Shown: positions 26,128 to 35,023 of the stretch, piece by piece | How the letters are laid out: every line of letters begins with the position of its first letter | Position numbering within the stretch: the stretch's first letter is position 1 | From: Arcicella sp040387735 | GTDB taxonomy: Bacteria; Bacteroidota; Bacteroidia; Cytophagales; Spirosomataceae | Assembly: GCA_040387735.1 (NCBI GenBank) | Contig: JAZKDE010000033.1 | Coordinates: 22,697 to 86,696, forward strand | Length of the DNA: 64,000 bases | Direction: 5' to 3' | Notes under the pieces: generated by a model | Databases searched by the model: none | What the model saw: the letters and a program-made list of their open reading frames with translations, nothing else | What the model was told of the DNA's origin: nothing | Made by a program: the position numbers and the translations under genes

Positions 26128-28083
26128 TTATTCAAATTTCGCTTTTTCTGTAATCCCAACCCACTCATCGGTACGAAATGGTGATACAGGAAAGCCTTCG
26201 GTATTATATAAATTAGCGTCAATCGGTGAATCTGCCCAAGCGTAACGGACAGATACGGGTTTTAAGCCTTTTGGATGCAATACTACAACTTTATCGCCCA
26301 CAATTTCGGCTTTGGCATAATAGAAAACCTTATCTTCGCCCGCAATTTCAAAGCCTTTCAAATACCCAAATTTATCTTGGATTTCCAGTCCTTTTCCGAT
26401 AAGTCTAAATGAAATTGTTGCTTTTCCATCTTCAAACTTTACCGATTCATACATTGGTGAACTGTACGTAATATCTTTTTTATAATTGAATTTAAGGGCG
26501 TTCGTCGCTAATCGATGGGCAACATCTTGCTTATTCGTTGGGTGAATATCCTGCGGATTTCCTACGTCAGTGGTCACCGCCATACCTGTATTTGGCAAAC
26601 TCAATGTCATCGTTTGTGCCTCACGAAGTTCCGCCCAATTACTTCCTTGATTACTATTTTGATAAGGGCCATAACTGGATAACTGCACGAAATAAAAAGC
26701 AAAATTATCATTCCACTTTTTACGCCAATCTTCAATCATTAACGGAAATGACTGGCGATACTGATAGGCTCTTCCCGCATTGGTTTCACCCTGATACCAT
26801 AACGCACCGATGATACCAAAAGGAACAAGTGGTGCAATCATCGAATTGTAGATAGTTGTACCAATGTTATTGCTTGAGTGAACGTATTCGTGTTTTTCGG
26901 AGAAAGATGGCATTAATTTCCAGTCATTAGCGAGGCTGATTTTCTGATTTTGAGAACTCATAAAAAGGTCATTTTCAGAACCTTGTAAACCCAAACCATA
27001 CCAAGGTAAACTGATTAAATTCCCAAATTTCACCACGATTTGATTCGTACCAGCTTTCCAAATATTTGTTGGAACTATGATTTTACGCACGCCTTTAATT
27101 ATACCCGCTGAAACCAATTGTCCGTTGATATAAATTTCATTAAAACTATCATTTTCAGCCAAAGAAAGCGTCGTACTTTGTCCAACCATTTCAGCGGGAA
27201 TTTCTACCTTACGAGCCATATAACCCTGACCTCTAAATGCCCAAATACCTTTCCAATCCCACTGCCCCATCGGACTACCGCCATTGTGCCATTTCGAGAA
27301 ATCGTAGTTCGCTTCTAAATACTTTTTTTCATCTTCAATCGTAGGATTAACGACCGACCCAAAAATTTGCTTTTGTACTTTCTGGTCGTGGAGTTTATCC
27401 GCTCCTTCCCAATTATCGGGCAATTTTTGGGCGTAACTTTTCAATTCATTGTTGCTCAACATTCCGTCTTTACTAATCCAACCTTCTACCTGCGAGCCAC
27501 CCCAAGAGGAATGTAAAATACCGATTGGGACATTTGTTTTTTGATAAATTTCACGAGCGAAGAAAAAGCCAACTGCAGAAAAACCTCCAACATTTTCTTC
27601 GGAAGCAATTTTCCATTCTCCCGCTTTCAAATCAGTTTGCGGAAGCATCGTTACTTCATGTTCAACCTTAAAGTGTCTAATTTGCGAAAAATTAGCATTC
27701 TTTTTTTCTACAGAAAAATTATTGGCTTGCGATACCATGAATTCCATATTCGATTGTCCAGAACAAAGCCAAACGTCTCCCAATAAAATATCTTCAACGG
27801 TAACAGTGTTAGTGGCAGTTTTAGCTGACATGGTATAAGGGCCACCCGCTTCCAAAGCATTAAAAGAAACTTGCCATTTTCCGTCGGTATTGGTTTGAGA
27901 AATTAGTGTTTGTTTGGCCAAAGTAACTGTCACTTTTTCGTTGGGTTTTGCCCACCCCCAAACAGGAATCGACTTTTGTCGCTGAAGCACAACATGGTCA
28001 GAAAAGAGTCGAGCAAAATGTATTTGCCCAAAACTTACATTAGTCAACAAAACCAGAAAAAAAATAAAATTAATGCGTTTCAT
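26128..28083 (-). CDS. Sialate O-acetylesterase (SGNH hydrolase)
   Basis: The ATG at 28083 gives 651 aa with signal peptide MKRINFIFFLVLLTNVSFG. The longer frame to 28209 runs over the promoter of the divergent small gene and is rejected. The SGNH block is LCSGQSNMEFMV (nucleophile S111), with IGALWYQGETNAG in the middle and DIHPTNKQDVAHRLA carrying the catalytic Asp-x-x-His type element. A beta-sandwich domain is inserted around 250-330 (galactose-binding-like). It removes O-acetyl groups from sialic acids or other sugars in the periplasm. No sialidase or SusCD genes are nearby. Confidence 0.9.
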   Translation of the reverse strand: MKRINFIFFLVLLTNVSFGQIHFARLFSDHVVLQRQKSIPVWGWAKPNEKVTVTLAKQTLISQTNTDGKWQVSFNALEAGGPYTMSAKTATNTVTVEDILLGDVWLCSGQSNMEFMVSQANNFSVEKKNANFSQIRHFKVEHEVTMLPQTDLKAGEWKIASEENVGGFSAVGFFFAREIYQKTNVPIGILHSSWGGSQVEGWISKDGMLSNNELKSYAQKLPDNWEGADKLHDQKVQKQIFGSVVNPTIEDEKKYLEANYDFSKWHNGGSPMGQWDWKGIWAFRGQGYMARKVEIPAEMVGQSTTLSLAENDSFNEIYINGQLVSAGIIKGVRKIIVPTNIWKAGTNQIVVKFGNLISLPWYGLGLQGSENDLFMSSQNQKISLANDWKLMPSFSEKHEYVHSSNNIGTTIYNSMIAPLVPFGIIGALWYQGETNAGRAYQYRQSFPLMIEDWRKKWNDNFAFYFVQLSSYGPYQNSNQGSNWAELREAQTMTLSLPNTGMAVTTDVGNPQDIHPTNKQDVAHRLATNALKFNYKKDITYSSPMYESVKFEDGKATISFRLIGKGLEIQDKFGYLKGFEIAGEDKVFYYAKAEIVGDKVVVLHPKGLKPVSVRYAWADSPIDANLYNTEGFPVSPFRTDEWVGITEKAKFE

Positions 28084-28147
28084 AATAAATGGGGAAGTGA
28101 ATATTTTCATCGAAATTAAACATATAAAATGGAATATATGCCCTCCG

Positions 28148-28175
28148 TTGACCGTAAAGAAAGGCATGATTTTTG
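28148..28175 (+). promoter_or_regulatory. Possible promoter of the Cys/Lys-rich small protein
   Basis: TTG (28148-28150), a 17-bp spacer and GATTTTTG (28168-28175), one mismatch from TAnnTTTG, 58 bp before the ATG. Confidence 0.35.
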
Positions 28176-28232
28176 TAATTATTTTTTTAGATTTACGTTC
28201 AATAGTCAAAATCTAATCAATCTTCTCAGAAT

Positions 28233-28442
28233 ATGAAAAATGTAATTTTAGGCTTATCATTATTGGCCTTTGTTGCCAATGTTTCTTTGGCAAATGACAA
28301 GGATAAAAACAAAAAATGCGAAAAAACAGAAGTAGGCTGTTGCAAGAAAGGCGAAAAAGCTTCTAAATGTTGTGCAGATACAGAAAAAGAAGCGAAACTT
28401 GATAAAAGTGCAGTAAAAAAATCAATAAAAAAAGCGGCTTAA
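28233..28442 (+). CDS. Small secreted Cys/Lys-rich protein, unknown
   Basis: A 69-aa protein. The signal peptide MKNVILGLSLLAFVANVSLA is followed by a ~49-residue mature part extremely rich in Lys and Glu. It contains five cysteines in a C-x6-CC-x8-CC layout (KKCEKTEVGCCKKGEKASKCC), then a basic helix-like tail (KSAVKKSIKKAA). The paired cysteines could bind a metal ion or form disulfides in the periplasm. It is not a family I can name. It has its own likely promoter and a strong terminator, which supports it being a genuine gene. Confidence 0.65.
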   Translation: MKNVILGLSLLAFVANVSLANDKDKNKKCEKTEVGCCKKGEKASKCCADTEKEAKLDKSAVKKSIKKAA

Positions 28443-28460
28443 TTCTGTAAGTTAAGCTCA

Positions 28461-28499
28461 AAATAAAAGAGACGGTGAATATCACTGTCTCTTTTATTT
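28461..28499. terminator. Bidirectional intrinsic terminator
   Basis: A stem of AAATAAAAGAGAC with GTCTCTTTTATTT, extended by GGTGA/TCACT with one G-T pair, between the convergent small-protein and transglutaminase genes. Confidence 0.85.
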
Positions 28500-28523
28500 T
28501 ATAAGCATTTGTGCCGACAAAAG

Positions 28524-29306
28524 TTATTTCACTTCTTCTGCCGAAACATACATATTAATTAATTCAATTTCTCCGAATTGAGTCGCAAAAGCCACATCAT
28601 TGGCATCCCGACCGTAAGCAAGTACTACTCGATTTCCCTTGGGTGAATCCTGGGTTGCATCGAAAGTGTACCATTGATCACCAATATACGCCTCAAACCA
28701 AGCATGTAAATCCATTGGTTTGAGTTCGTATAGATAACCAACTACCATACGAGCAGGAATATTCAAACTCCGACAAAGTGCCATACACAAATGCGTAAAA
28801 TCACGACAAACCCCAATACGACTTTGACTCACATCAAAAGCTGAGGTTGACGATGAACTATGGCCGTATTCAAAAAGAATATTATCCTTCACCCATTGCC
28901 GAATAGCATCAACTTGGGCGTAACCCCATGGCAGATTTTGGGTAATTTCATTGGCAAGGTCAAATAATTTATCTATTTCACAATATCGGCTTGAAAGCAA
29001 ATAAATAAGAATATCATCGGGAAGATTTTCAATGGAAACAAAATCAGCCTCAAAGTTTACGTCAAGTTGGTCTTTAGTTTCTACAATGGCAGAAGTATTG
29101 ATGGAAAATTTTCCGACTGGACTACTAAGTCGTTGGCATAAATTTCCATATAAATCTTTGTATTGCGTGAATGGTAAGTTAGGAGTAAGGAAAAAACTTT
29201 CTTCAATTACGTGCTGATTTAATCCGCTTTGTGGGCGGAGCATCAAAATTAGAGGTACATTTTCTTGTGAATCATAATCGAGCTGGCAAGCAACTTTTAA
29301 TTTCAT
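28524..29306 (-). CDS. Transglutaminase-like cysteine protease-fold protein
   Basis: A 260-aa cytosolic protein. An N-terminal beta region precedes the transglutaminase core, which shows the catalytic triad C167 (SRIGVCRDFTHL), H201 (MDLHAWFEAY) and D216 (WYTFDATQD). The segment LNIPARMVVGYLYELKP lies between them. Family members of this layout are often found with alpha-E and circularly permuted ATP-grasp genes in peptide-modifying loci, but none is adjacent here. Substrate unknown. Confidence 0.88.
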   Translation of the reverse strand: MKLKVACQLDYDSQENVPLILMLRPQSGLNQHVIEESFFLTPNLPFTQYKDLYGNLCQRLSSPVGKFSINTSAIVETKDQLDVNFEADFVSIENLPDDILIYLLSSRYCEIDKLFDLANEITQNLPWGYAQVDAIRQWVKDNILFEYGHSSSSTSAFDVSQSRIGVCRDFTHLCMALCRSLNIPARMVVGYLYELKPMDLHAWFEAYIGDQWYTFDATQDSPKGNRVVLAYGRDANDVAFATQFGEIELINMYVSAEEVK

Positions 29307-29469
29307 TTGTGTTAGGGAAAATATTGTTTGTAAAGGTAACTTTTTTGAGGGATAGAATTTTTTTCTTACGTGTTAAATTACCCTTTTGCTTATAAATATT
29401 TCCTATATTGGAGTTTTGGCACTTATAAAAAACCTTTTTTTCTCTTTTTTGCAGAAATTATTGAGATTT

Positions 29470-31095
29470 TCACTCTTTTATGAACTTCACTACATTACTC
29501 TTTTCGTCGTTGCCGACTCTCAAAAAATAAATGCCAGATTGCAATTTTTCGATCGAAATTACCTGAATCTGATTTTTGATGGATTCATTCAAATAACCTC
29601 TTCCCGAAATATCCGTTAAATTGGCTTCGTATTTTTTACCAAAAAAATCATTTAGTTCAAGTATAATTTCATTCTTTGCAGGGTTAGGATATACTCTAAA
29701 TAATTCCGTAATTTCTCCTTGTACCGCTAAAATTTTAAATAAACTTGGAATTCCATAACCTAACTTATTATCAGGATTTGCGTATTGACTTCCCGACTTT
29801 CTGGCTCTATCAATTACTTCCATTGCCGTTAATGTTGGGTTCGCTTGCCAATATCCCGCAATCATTCCGCACAAAATTGGCGATGAAAATGACGTTCCAG
29901 AACTCGTAGTGACGATACCATTAGGAGAAACAACTGCCGCACTTTGCCCCATGGCCACCAAATCAGGTTTAATGCGTTTGTCCGTTGGAATCCCCAACGA
30001 ACTAAATGTCGCATACGCTTTGGTAGCCGTAACTGCCCCAACCGAAATCACCGAATCGGCATCGGCGGGTGTTCCAATGTATTGCCAAGCGTCATTTCCT
30101 TCATTACCCGCACTAATTACACAAATGATTCCAACGGCCGCTGCCCAATCCGCCGCACGGGCAGCAATTGTGGTATTTCCATTTAAATCAGCGTAGGTAT
30201 GATCAGTTTTAGCATCGTCAAAAGTGGTATATCCCAGAGACGAATTTATTAAATCAACACCCACACTATCGGCATATTCAGTCGCAAAAAGCCAATTTGC
30301 TTCTTCAATAATATATTCAGAAGCGGCATCTTCCGAACGCAATAATAAGAAAGATGCCTTAGGAGCAGTTCCAATCATGCTTCCTTCCAGATACGCTCCC
30401 ATGCACGAAAGAACTTCCGTTCCGTGGGCATCATCTTCATAAACTGACGTTTCTTTTTTGACAAAATCATACGTTCCAACGATTCTTTTTTCATCAAAAA
30501 GTGGCTTCAAGGCGGGAATATTATTGGCATTATTGAACCCCGCATCCAAAACACCAATCATCATGCCTTCTCCTTTAAAACCCAAATCGTGCATTTTATC
30601 CACACCAATCATTTCAACTTGGGTTTTAGATAAACCATAATTTAATGTTTGTACGTCGAGTGCTTCAAACTTGGAAGATTTTCTACCCGAACGATTGCTG
30701 GGATTATCAACAGTACCATTTACTTCTAAACCTTTAACAAATGATAACTTCAAGATGTTTTGCAGATTACTCGCTGAGGTTTCTACCAAAGCAGCATTCA
30801 TCCAGCGAGAAGTAAACCAGACCTTTGCTCCCGTCTTTTTAATTTCTGAAATATAGGCGGGATTAACGGGTAAATCTCGTGTTTTAACCGTTATTGCCTG
30901 TTTTTGACGACGACTCACCGACCGCTGTGAAAGGAACTCTAAAGGATTTGAAACCGAATACGGAGTGTTATTTTTATCCTTAAAAGTAATTAAATACTTA
31001 GCGGGAGATTGAGCAAAACAGTTTGCAGTAAACAATAAACAGTAAACTGAAAGTATCCAGAAAACTAAAAATTCAGCTTGTTTATACCTTTTCAA
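29470..31095 (-). CDS. S8 subtilisin-like serine protease with T9SS sorting domain
   Basis: I favour a TTG start at 31095 (541 aa), preceded by a GGAG 7 bp upstream. It yields a compact signal peptide, MKRYKQAEFLVFWILSVYC.. to FAQ. ATGs at 31179 and 31212 would place 28-39 polar residues in front of it. The subtilisin triad is D184 (GVLDAGFN), H224 (DDAHGTEV) and S402 (SGTSFSSPI), with SAGNEG as oxyanion region. The C-terminal ~80 residues (VYPNPAKNEIILEL ... GIYFLRV) are a type-A T9SS signal, so it is probably exported to the surface. It follows a lipoprotein and an M61 peptidase gene on the same strand. Confidence 0.88.
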   Translation of the reverse strand: MKRYKQAEFLVFWILSVYCLLFTANCFAQSPAKYLITFKDKNNTPYSVSNPLEFLSQRSVSRRQKQAITVKTRDLPVNPAYISEIKKTGAKVWFTSRWMNAALVETSASNLQNILKLSFVKGLEVNGTVDNPSNRSGRKSSKFEALDVQTLNYGLSKTQVEMIGVDKMHDLGFKGEGMMIGVLDAGFNNANNIPALKPLFDEKRIVGTYDFVKKETSVYEDDAHGTEVLSCMGAYLEGSMIGTAPKASFLLLRSEDAASEYIIEEANWLFATEYADSVGVDLINSSLGYTTFDDAKTDHTYADLNGNTTIAARAADWAAAVGIICVISAGNEGNDAWQYIGTPADADSVISVGAVTATKAYATFSSLGIPTDKRIKPDLVAMGQSAAVVSPNGIVTTSSGTSFSSPILCGMIAGYWQANPTLTAMEVIDRARKSGSQYANPDNKLGYGIPSLFKILAVQGEITELFRVYPNPAKNEIILELNDFFGKKYEANLTDISGRGYLNESIKNQIQVISIEKLQSGIYFLRVGNDEKSNVVKFIKE

Positions 31096-31170
31096 ACCCT
31101 CGTCTCCTTTAGTTAATATCACTTCCCTGATAACTGATAACGGATAATTGCCCACCGCTAAATGTTCACT
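31025..31170. repeat. Family-A repeat overlapping the subtilisin gene start
   Basis: GCAGTAAACAATAAACAG-type units (31025-31050) and TGATAACTGATAACGG-type units (31128-31142, trailing to 31170) have the same arrangement as the copy upstream of pgk (62603-62726). Here the left arm encodes part of the signal peptide. Confidence 0.6.
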
Positions 31171-31924
31171 ATTTCCCATAGCTTTTAATTTTTTGAATAT
31201 ATTTTGTACCAAAATCTATTTTCCCTTTCCCCAAACAATCACCAGAATTACAATATGAAATGGTCACCTTTTCTTGAAAAACCAAGCCAATTCCTTCGGC
31301 GTACACTTCAACCCTCCTTTTTAAATCAACTAAGGTTGAATCATTTTGTTGAATAACACTTAACGTCTTCGCAAAATTTTGTCCATTAACTTGAAATACC
31401 TGATTGACATTTTTCATTTCGTAAGTATCATTTCCCAAAGAATTATAAGCATTCCCATCCCATTTCAAACCTTCTTTTATCGGGAAAACCAACTTTACAA
31501 ACGTTACATTATTTTCGGTTTTATAAGCTTTATCAATTGCTTTCTTTGCGGTAAAAATAGAGTCAATAACCCAGTTTTGTGTTTCATTTGCTCGACGATA
31601 CCGTTCAATTCGTAATGCTTCTATGCCATCCAAATCATTAAAAAATGAAGCGTTTACTTCTTTTAATTGGTAGTTTTTCGTGGTGATTACTCCTGTGAGT
31701 GCGTACTGAGTTTCATTCACGTCATAAATTACTGCTTGTCCGATTAATGGATAGAAAAATGAAACGCCAGTTTGAGGCGGACTCACACACTCGCAAGACT
31801 CTGATTGACAAGACCATAGCGAAATAATCAACAAAACAAAAGGGGTAAAAACTGTCATAGCTTTTACCCACTTTGTGTACTTTCCATTAAAATAACGATA
31901 TTTCACCGCTGTATTCACGTTCAT
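31169..31924 (-). CDS. Putative lipoprotein, unknown function
   Basis: A 251-aa protein. A hydrophobic segment ending in a lipobox (FVLLIISLWSC) is followed by CQSESCECV, so it is probably lipid-anchored. An in-frame ATG at 31858 would give a more typical short signal. The remaining ~200 residues look like an all-beta domain with N-linked-like NET/NDT motifs and no recognised family. Its start is one base after the M61 peptidase stop and its end overlaps the region upstream of the subtilisin. This arrangement suggests a three-gene operon devoted to envelope or extracellular proteolysis. Confidence 0.6.
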   Translation of the reverse strand: MNVNTAVKYRYFNGKYTKWVKAMTVFTPFVLLIISLWSCQSESCECVSPPQTGVSFFYPLIGQAVIYDVNETQYALTGVITTKNYQLKEVNASFFNDLDGIEALRIERYRRANETQNWVIDSIFTAKKAIDKAYKTENNVTFVKLVFPIKEGLKWDGNAYNSLGNDTYEMKNVNQVFQVNGQNFAKTLSVIQQNDSTLVDLKRRVEVYAEGIGLVFQEKVTISYCNSGDCLGKGKIDFGTKYIQKIKSYGK

Positions 31925-31925
31925 T

Positions 31926-33797
31926 TTATTTTTCTGAAGGGACTAACCAAGCATTTTGTAATTTTAATTGCTCATCAGTTGGCGTTTCCATAGGCGATAA
32001 AATATTTTTCTCCTCCACTTCTGGAATAAATAATTTAGCCGAAAGTTTAGTTTCAACTTTCTTATCACCATCCTTACGAATGACTACAAAATTGACTTCA
32101 TCACCTTCCTTAGAATTTGCCATAAATTCACTACGAGTTGTTCTAAAAGCGGTTAAATCCAATTTTTGACCGTTTAAAGTTACTAATTCATCCCCCGCTT
32201 TAAAGCCTAATTTCTTTCCAAATTCGTCAATTCCATCTTCATCAATGATAAAAACGCCTTTTGTATCTGGATTAATTCCTAAATTATACACTGAAAAACC
32301 CAAGGTTTTCTCTTTCTTCTTTCTGCTCTTCAAATAGTCAATTCCTACACTTTTAAAAGTTTCTTGAATAGGAAGTGGCTCTTTTCCTTCCACATATTTA
32401 GTAAAAAACTGACGAATTTCTGGAAATTTACTTACTTCCGTAATTTTATCGAATAACTCATCATCATTAAACGATTTTTCCTTTCCGTAATATTTAGACA
32501 AATCACGCATTAGGTTTTGCGTTCCATATTTTCCGCCTGACAATTGACGTAATTTAATATCCAAACACATTCCGATTAACGCTCCTTTCTCGTACACATT
32601 TTGATATTGATCTTTGTATTTCTCCAACACATCCGCCGACATCACCGTGAAAGGAATATCATCTTTATAGCGGTCATTCATGTTGCTAACTTTCGATTTT
32701 AACATATTCAAATACATCGGTAAATCAATCAAATTATACTTCATTTGCATGTGTCCCGCTGCGTATTCAGTCATTCCTTCGTACATCCAAAGGTGTTTAG
32801 ACATTTTGGGTTTGTTAAAATCAAACTCTCCAATCTCATAAGAGTGAATACTTAAAGGCGTAACAATATGGAAAAATTCGTGCGAACAAACGTCTTTTAC
32901 CGTCTGTGAAAGTTCGTCAGAAGAAGCTTCTGGCAAATAATAGAACGAAGAGTATGAATGTTCTAAAGCACCATAACTACCATTTTTCAAATTATCCGAA
33001 AGCACAATTACAAAAGCATATTTTTTGATGGGCAAAGTACCACCCAAATACTCTTTTTGAGCTTCCAAAAGGGTCTTTACATTAGCCGCAATCTCAACCG
33101 AAGTTGCTTTTTTATTGGGCGAAAATACCGAAATTAAAATATCGGCTCCACCCACTTTCAAAATGGTTGTATCGGGCAGACAATACATGATTGGTGCATC
33201 CACCAAATCATTATAATTTGGCACAATAAAAGTATCATTTTTCGCATCCGACTTGGCAGCCGTTAATGAAGTTGCTCCGTAAAAACCCGCTGGTTTCGTA
33301 AAAGTCACTTCATAAGTTTGGCGTTTCATATCGTTGAAATACCCAATAAAACCGTGCGTATTGATGGCAAACAATTTATTCTCTTCAATGTCCGTTCCTG
33401 CTGGTTCGAAAACGTATTCACCCGAGATTTCTGGAGAATCCCAAGTGTCATCAACTAAGTACGTAATTTTATTGAGACTTTTTGCTCCTTTAATTTTGTA
33501 GCTATTTTTATCTAATTTATCAACCGAAAGAGCTTTTCCTTTTTCGTCAAAAGCCTTAAATTCAGACACATATCGACCAAAATCATAATTTGCATAGGTT
33601 CCAGGAACAATTTTGGGCATATTATAAATCACTTCGTCTTTAGCAATCTTGGGTGTAATTAACGATACTTCCAATTTATCATTTTGGACTTTGGTCAAAT
33701 CAATAAAAAATTGATAATTGGCATTTTGTGAAACCTTCTGAGCGAAAGTATTTAGGCATAAAAAGAGTGCCGCAAGCGTTAAAAAATTGAATTTCAT
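31926..33797 (-). CDS. M61 glycyl-aminopeptidase-like metallopeptidase with PDZ domain
   Basis: A 623-aa protein with signal peptide MKFNFLTLAALFLCLNTFA. The M61 zinc motif HEFFH is at 306-310, with the third ligand probably in WMYEGMTEYAAGH (340-349). An N-terminal beta domain covers ~25-230. A PDZ domain lies near 500-590 (GVFIIDEDGIDEFGKKLGFKAGDELVTLNG landmark). It probably cleaves peptides in the periplasm or at the surface. It heads the operon with the lipoprotein and the subtilisin. Confidence 0.9.
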   Translation of the reverse strand: MKFNFLTLAALFLCLNTFAQKVSQNANYQFFIDLTKVQNDKLEVSLITPKIAKDEVIYNMPKIVPGTYANYDFGRYVSEFKAFDEKGKALSVDKLDKNSYKIKGAKSLNKITYLVDDTWDSPEISGEYVFEPAGTDIEENKLFAINTHGFIGYFNDMKRQTYEVTFTKPAGFYGATSLTAAKSDAKNDTFIVPNYNDLVDAPIMYCLPDTTILKVGGADILISVFSPNKKATSVEIAANVKTLLEAQKEYLGGTLPIKKYAFVIVLSDNLKNGSYGALEHSYSSFYYLPEASSDELSQTVKDVCSHEFFHIVTPLSIHSYEIGEFDFNKPKMSKHLWMYEGMTEYAAGHMQMKYNLIDLPMYLNMLKSKVSNMNDRYKDDIPFTVMSADVLEKYKDQYQNVYEKGALIGMCLDIKLRQLSGGKYGTQNLMRDLSKYYGKEKSFNDDELFDKITEVSKFPEIRQFFTKYVEGKEPLPIQETFKSVGIDYLKSRKKKEKTLGFSVYNLGINPDTKGVFIIDEDGIDEFGKKLGFKAGDELVTLNGQKLDLTAFRTTRSEFMANSKEGDEVNFVVIRKDGDKKVETKLSAKLFIPEVEEKNILSPMETPTDEQLKLQNAWLVPSEK

Positions 33798-33893
33798 TCG
33801 TTTCGATGAGTTTTATAAAATAAAGTTTGCAAGATAATAATCTTTGATGGGATATTAACGAAGAAAATGGGTGAAAGGTACTTCACAAAGTAA

Positions 33894-33922
33894 AAAAGCC
33901 TGATTTTTGAAATCAGGCTTTT
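33894..33922 (-). terminator. Intrinsic terminator of the VioB-like operon
   Basis: Arms AAAAGCCTGATTT and AAATCAGGCTTTT form a 13-bp perfect stem with a 3-nt loop, 17 bp past the ferritin-like gene. Confidence 0.85.
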
Positions 33923-33938
33923 GAAGAGATGCAGTTGA

Positions 33939-35011
33939 TTAAGACAATAAAAAGGCTTCGGAACTTACAAACTCAAAGGATGGCCCAACATTATAACCTG
34001 CTTTTCCAGGAAATGACATGGTACACAGTTTTTCAGCGGCAAGTTTAATATCAAACATAATACCGATGCTTTTGTCCAAATTCTTTGGATGTCCGTTAAA
34101 TACGTGATGTAATGCGTCTAACAAAGAATAATAGCTGCTATTAAACTCATTCATACGATTTTTGGCTTCTGAATTATCAGGAAGCATATCGGTTTTCGTG
34201 TTCGGGAAAATTGGATAAACACCCGTAGCATCAAAAGGAANNNNNNNNNNAAAGGAATTGCTTCTCCTGTAAACGAATAACCGTTGGGCGAATCGGGATT
34301 TTGCACCAATCTTTTTCCGTAATAAAGTTCTTCAAAACGATAATAATGAGCATACTCATGTTCGCCACCCAAAGGCGAATCCGTAGTTCCTTCTCCTTGG
34401 TCAATGATAATATTGATGGCATCAATAGCATTTTTTTTGTAAATAATCGGATATAAAACTTCCGAAGAAAAGAAGTTTGACGTTACTTGTTTATGCTCAT
34501 GACCCGGTAATTTTTCGGGAGCTATTTCATCAATTTTTTGTTGAATTGCTTGATAAAATGCCCCAATAGTTGAAAATGTTGGCAATGCTTTTGCCATCAA
34601 CGTTGGAAATATAATCGGATTTTCGGGTTCTTCGATTTCCATAAAAACATTTTTCACCAAATCTGTCGAGTACATTTCAAGCCCCACGACCAAACTTGTA
34701 CCTCCAATTCCCATTGGTAAATTTCCAGGGTAATCAGGCACAAAATGCTTCGTATTTATTTTCGGATGCCCTCCCAAAGCATTTAAAATATTTGCCGAAA
34801 TACTCATGTGAAGCATTTCTTCCACTACAATCGAGTGAATAATAGCTCTTTGTACCTTATTCATATTCGGTTTCAACGAATACATGGCAGTCAAATACGG
34901 AGGAATCGTAGAATGTTCTAACTCAATGGCTTTTTGAAGAAGAAAATGTAACTCAGGTAAAGAGCTTGCCTCCTGAGCCATTTGCACGTATTTTGAATCT
35001 ATTTTTAACAT
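33939..35011 (-). CDS. VioB-type ferritin-like domain protein (gene interrupted by an assembly gap)
   Basis: A ferritin-like (PF12902-type) helical protein. Candidate metal ligands are E30/E32 (ELEHSTIPPYL), E64/E65/H68 (EEMLHM) and E217/H218 with H222 (GEHEYAHYYRFEELYYG). The stretch DQGEGTTDSP before the last motif strongly recalls the C-terminal half of violacein VioB. Ten Ns at 34241-34250 break the frame. Removing them plus a 7-bp duplicated flank (AAAGGAA) gives a continuous 351-aa protein reading ...GEAIPFDATGVYPIF... and ending in ...GPSFEFVSSEAFLLS. It lies 12 bp after the 648-aa VioB N-half-like gene, so the two are surely cotranscribed. The catalytic role is inferred only. Confidence 0.8.
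34241..34250. other. Scaffold gap (10 N), probably an unmerged 7-bp contig overlap
   Basis: The left flank ends AAAGGAA and the right flank begins AAAGGAA. Collapsing them and dropping the Ns (17 bases) makes the gene 1056 bp, exactly 352 codons, and restores the reading frame. Confidence 0.8.
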
Positions 35012-35023
35012 TTCAAGGTCAGA

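Noticed and set aside
28084..28209. Longer N-terminus of the sialate O-acetylesterase
   Set aside because: It would run over the likely promoter of the divergent small gene and hides a clear signal peptide starting at 28083.
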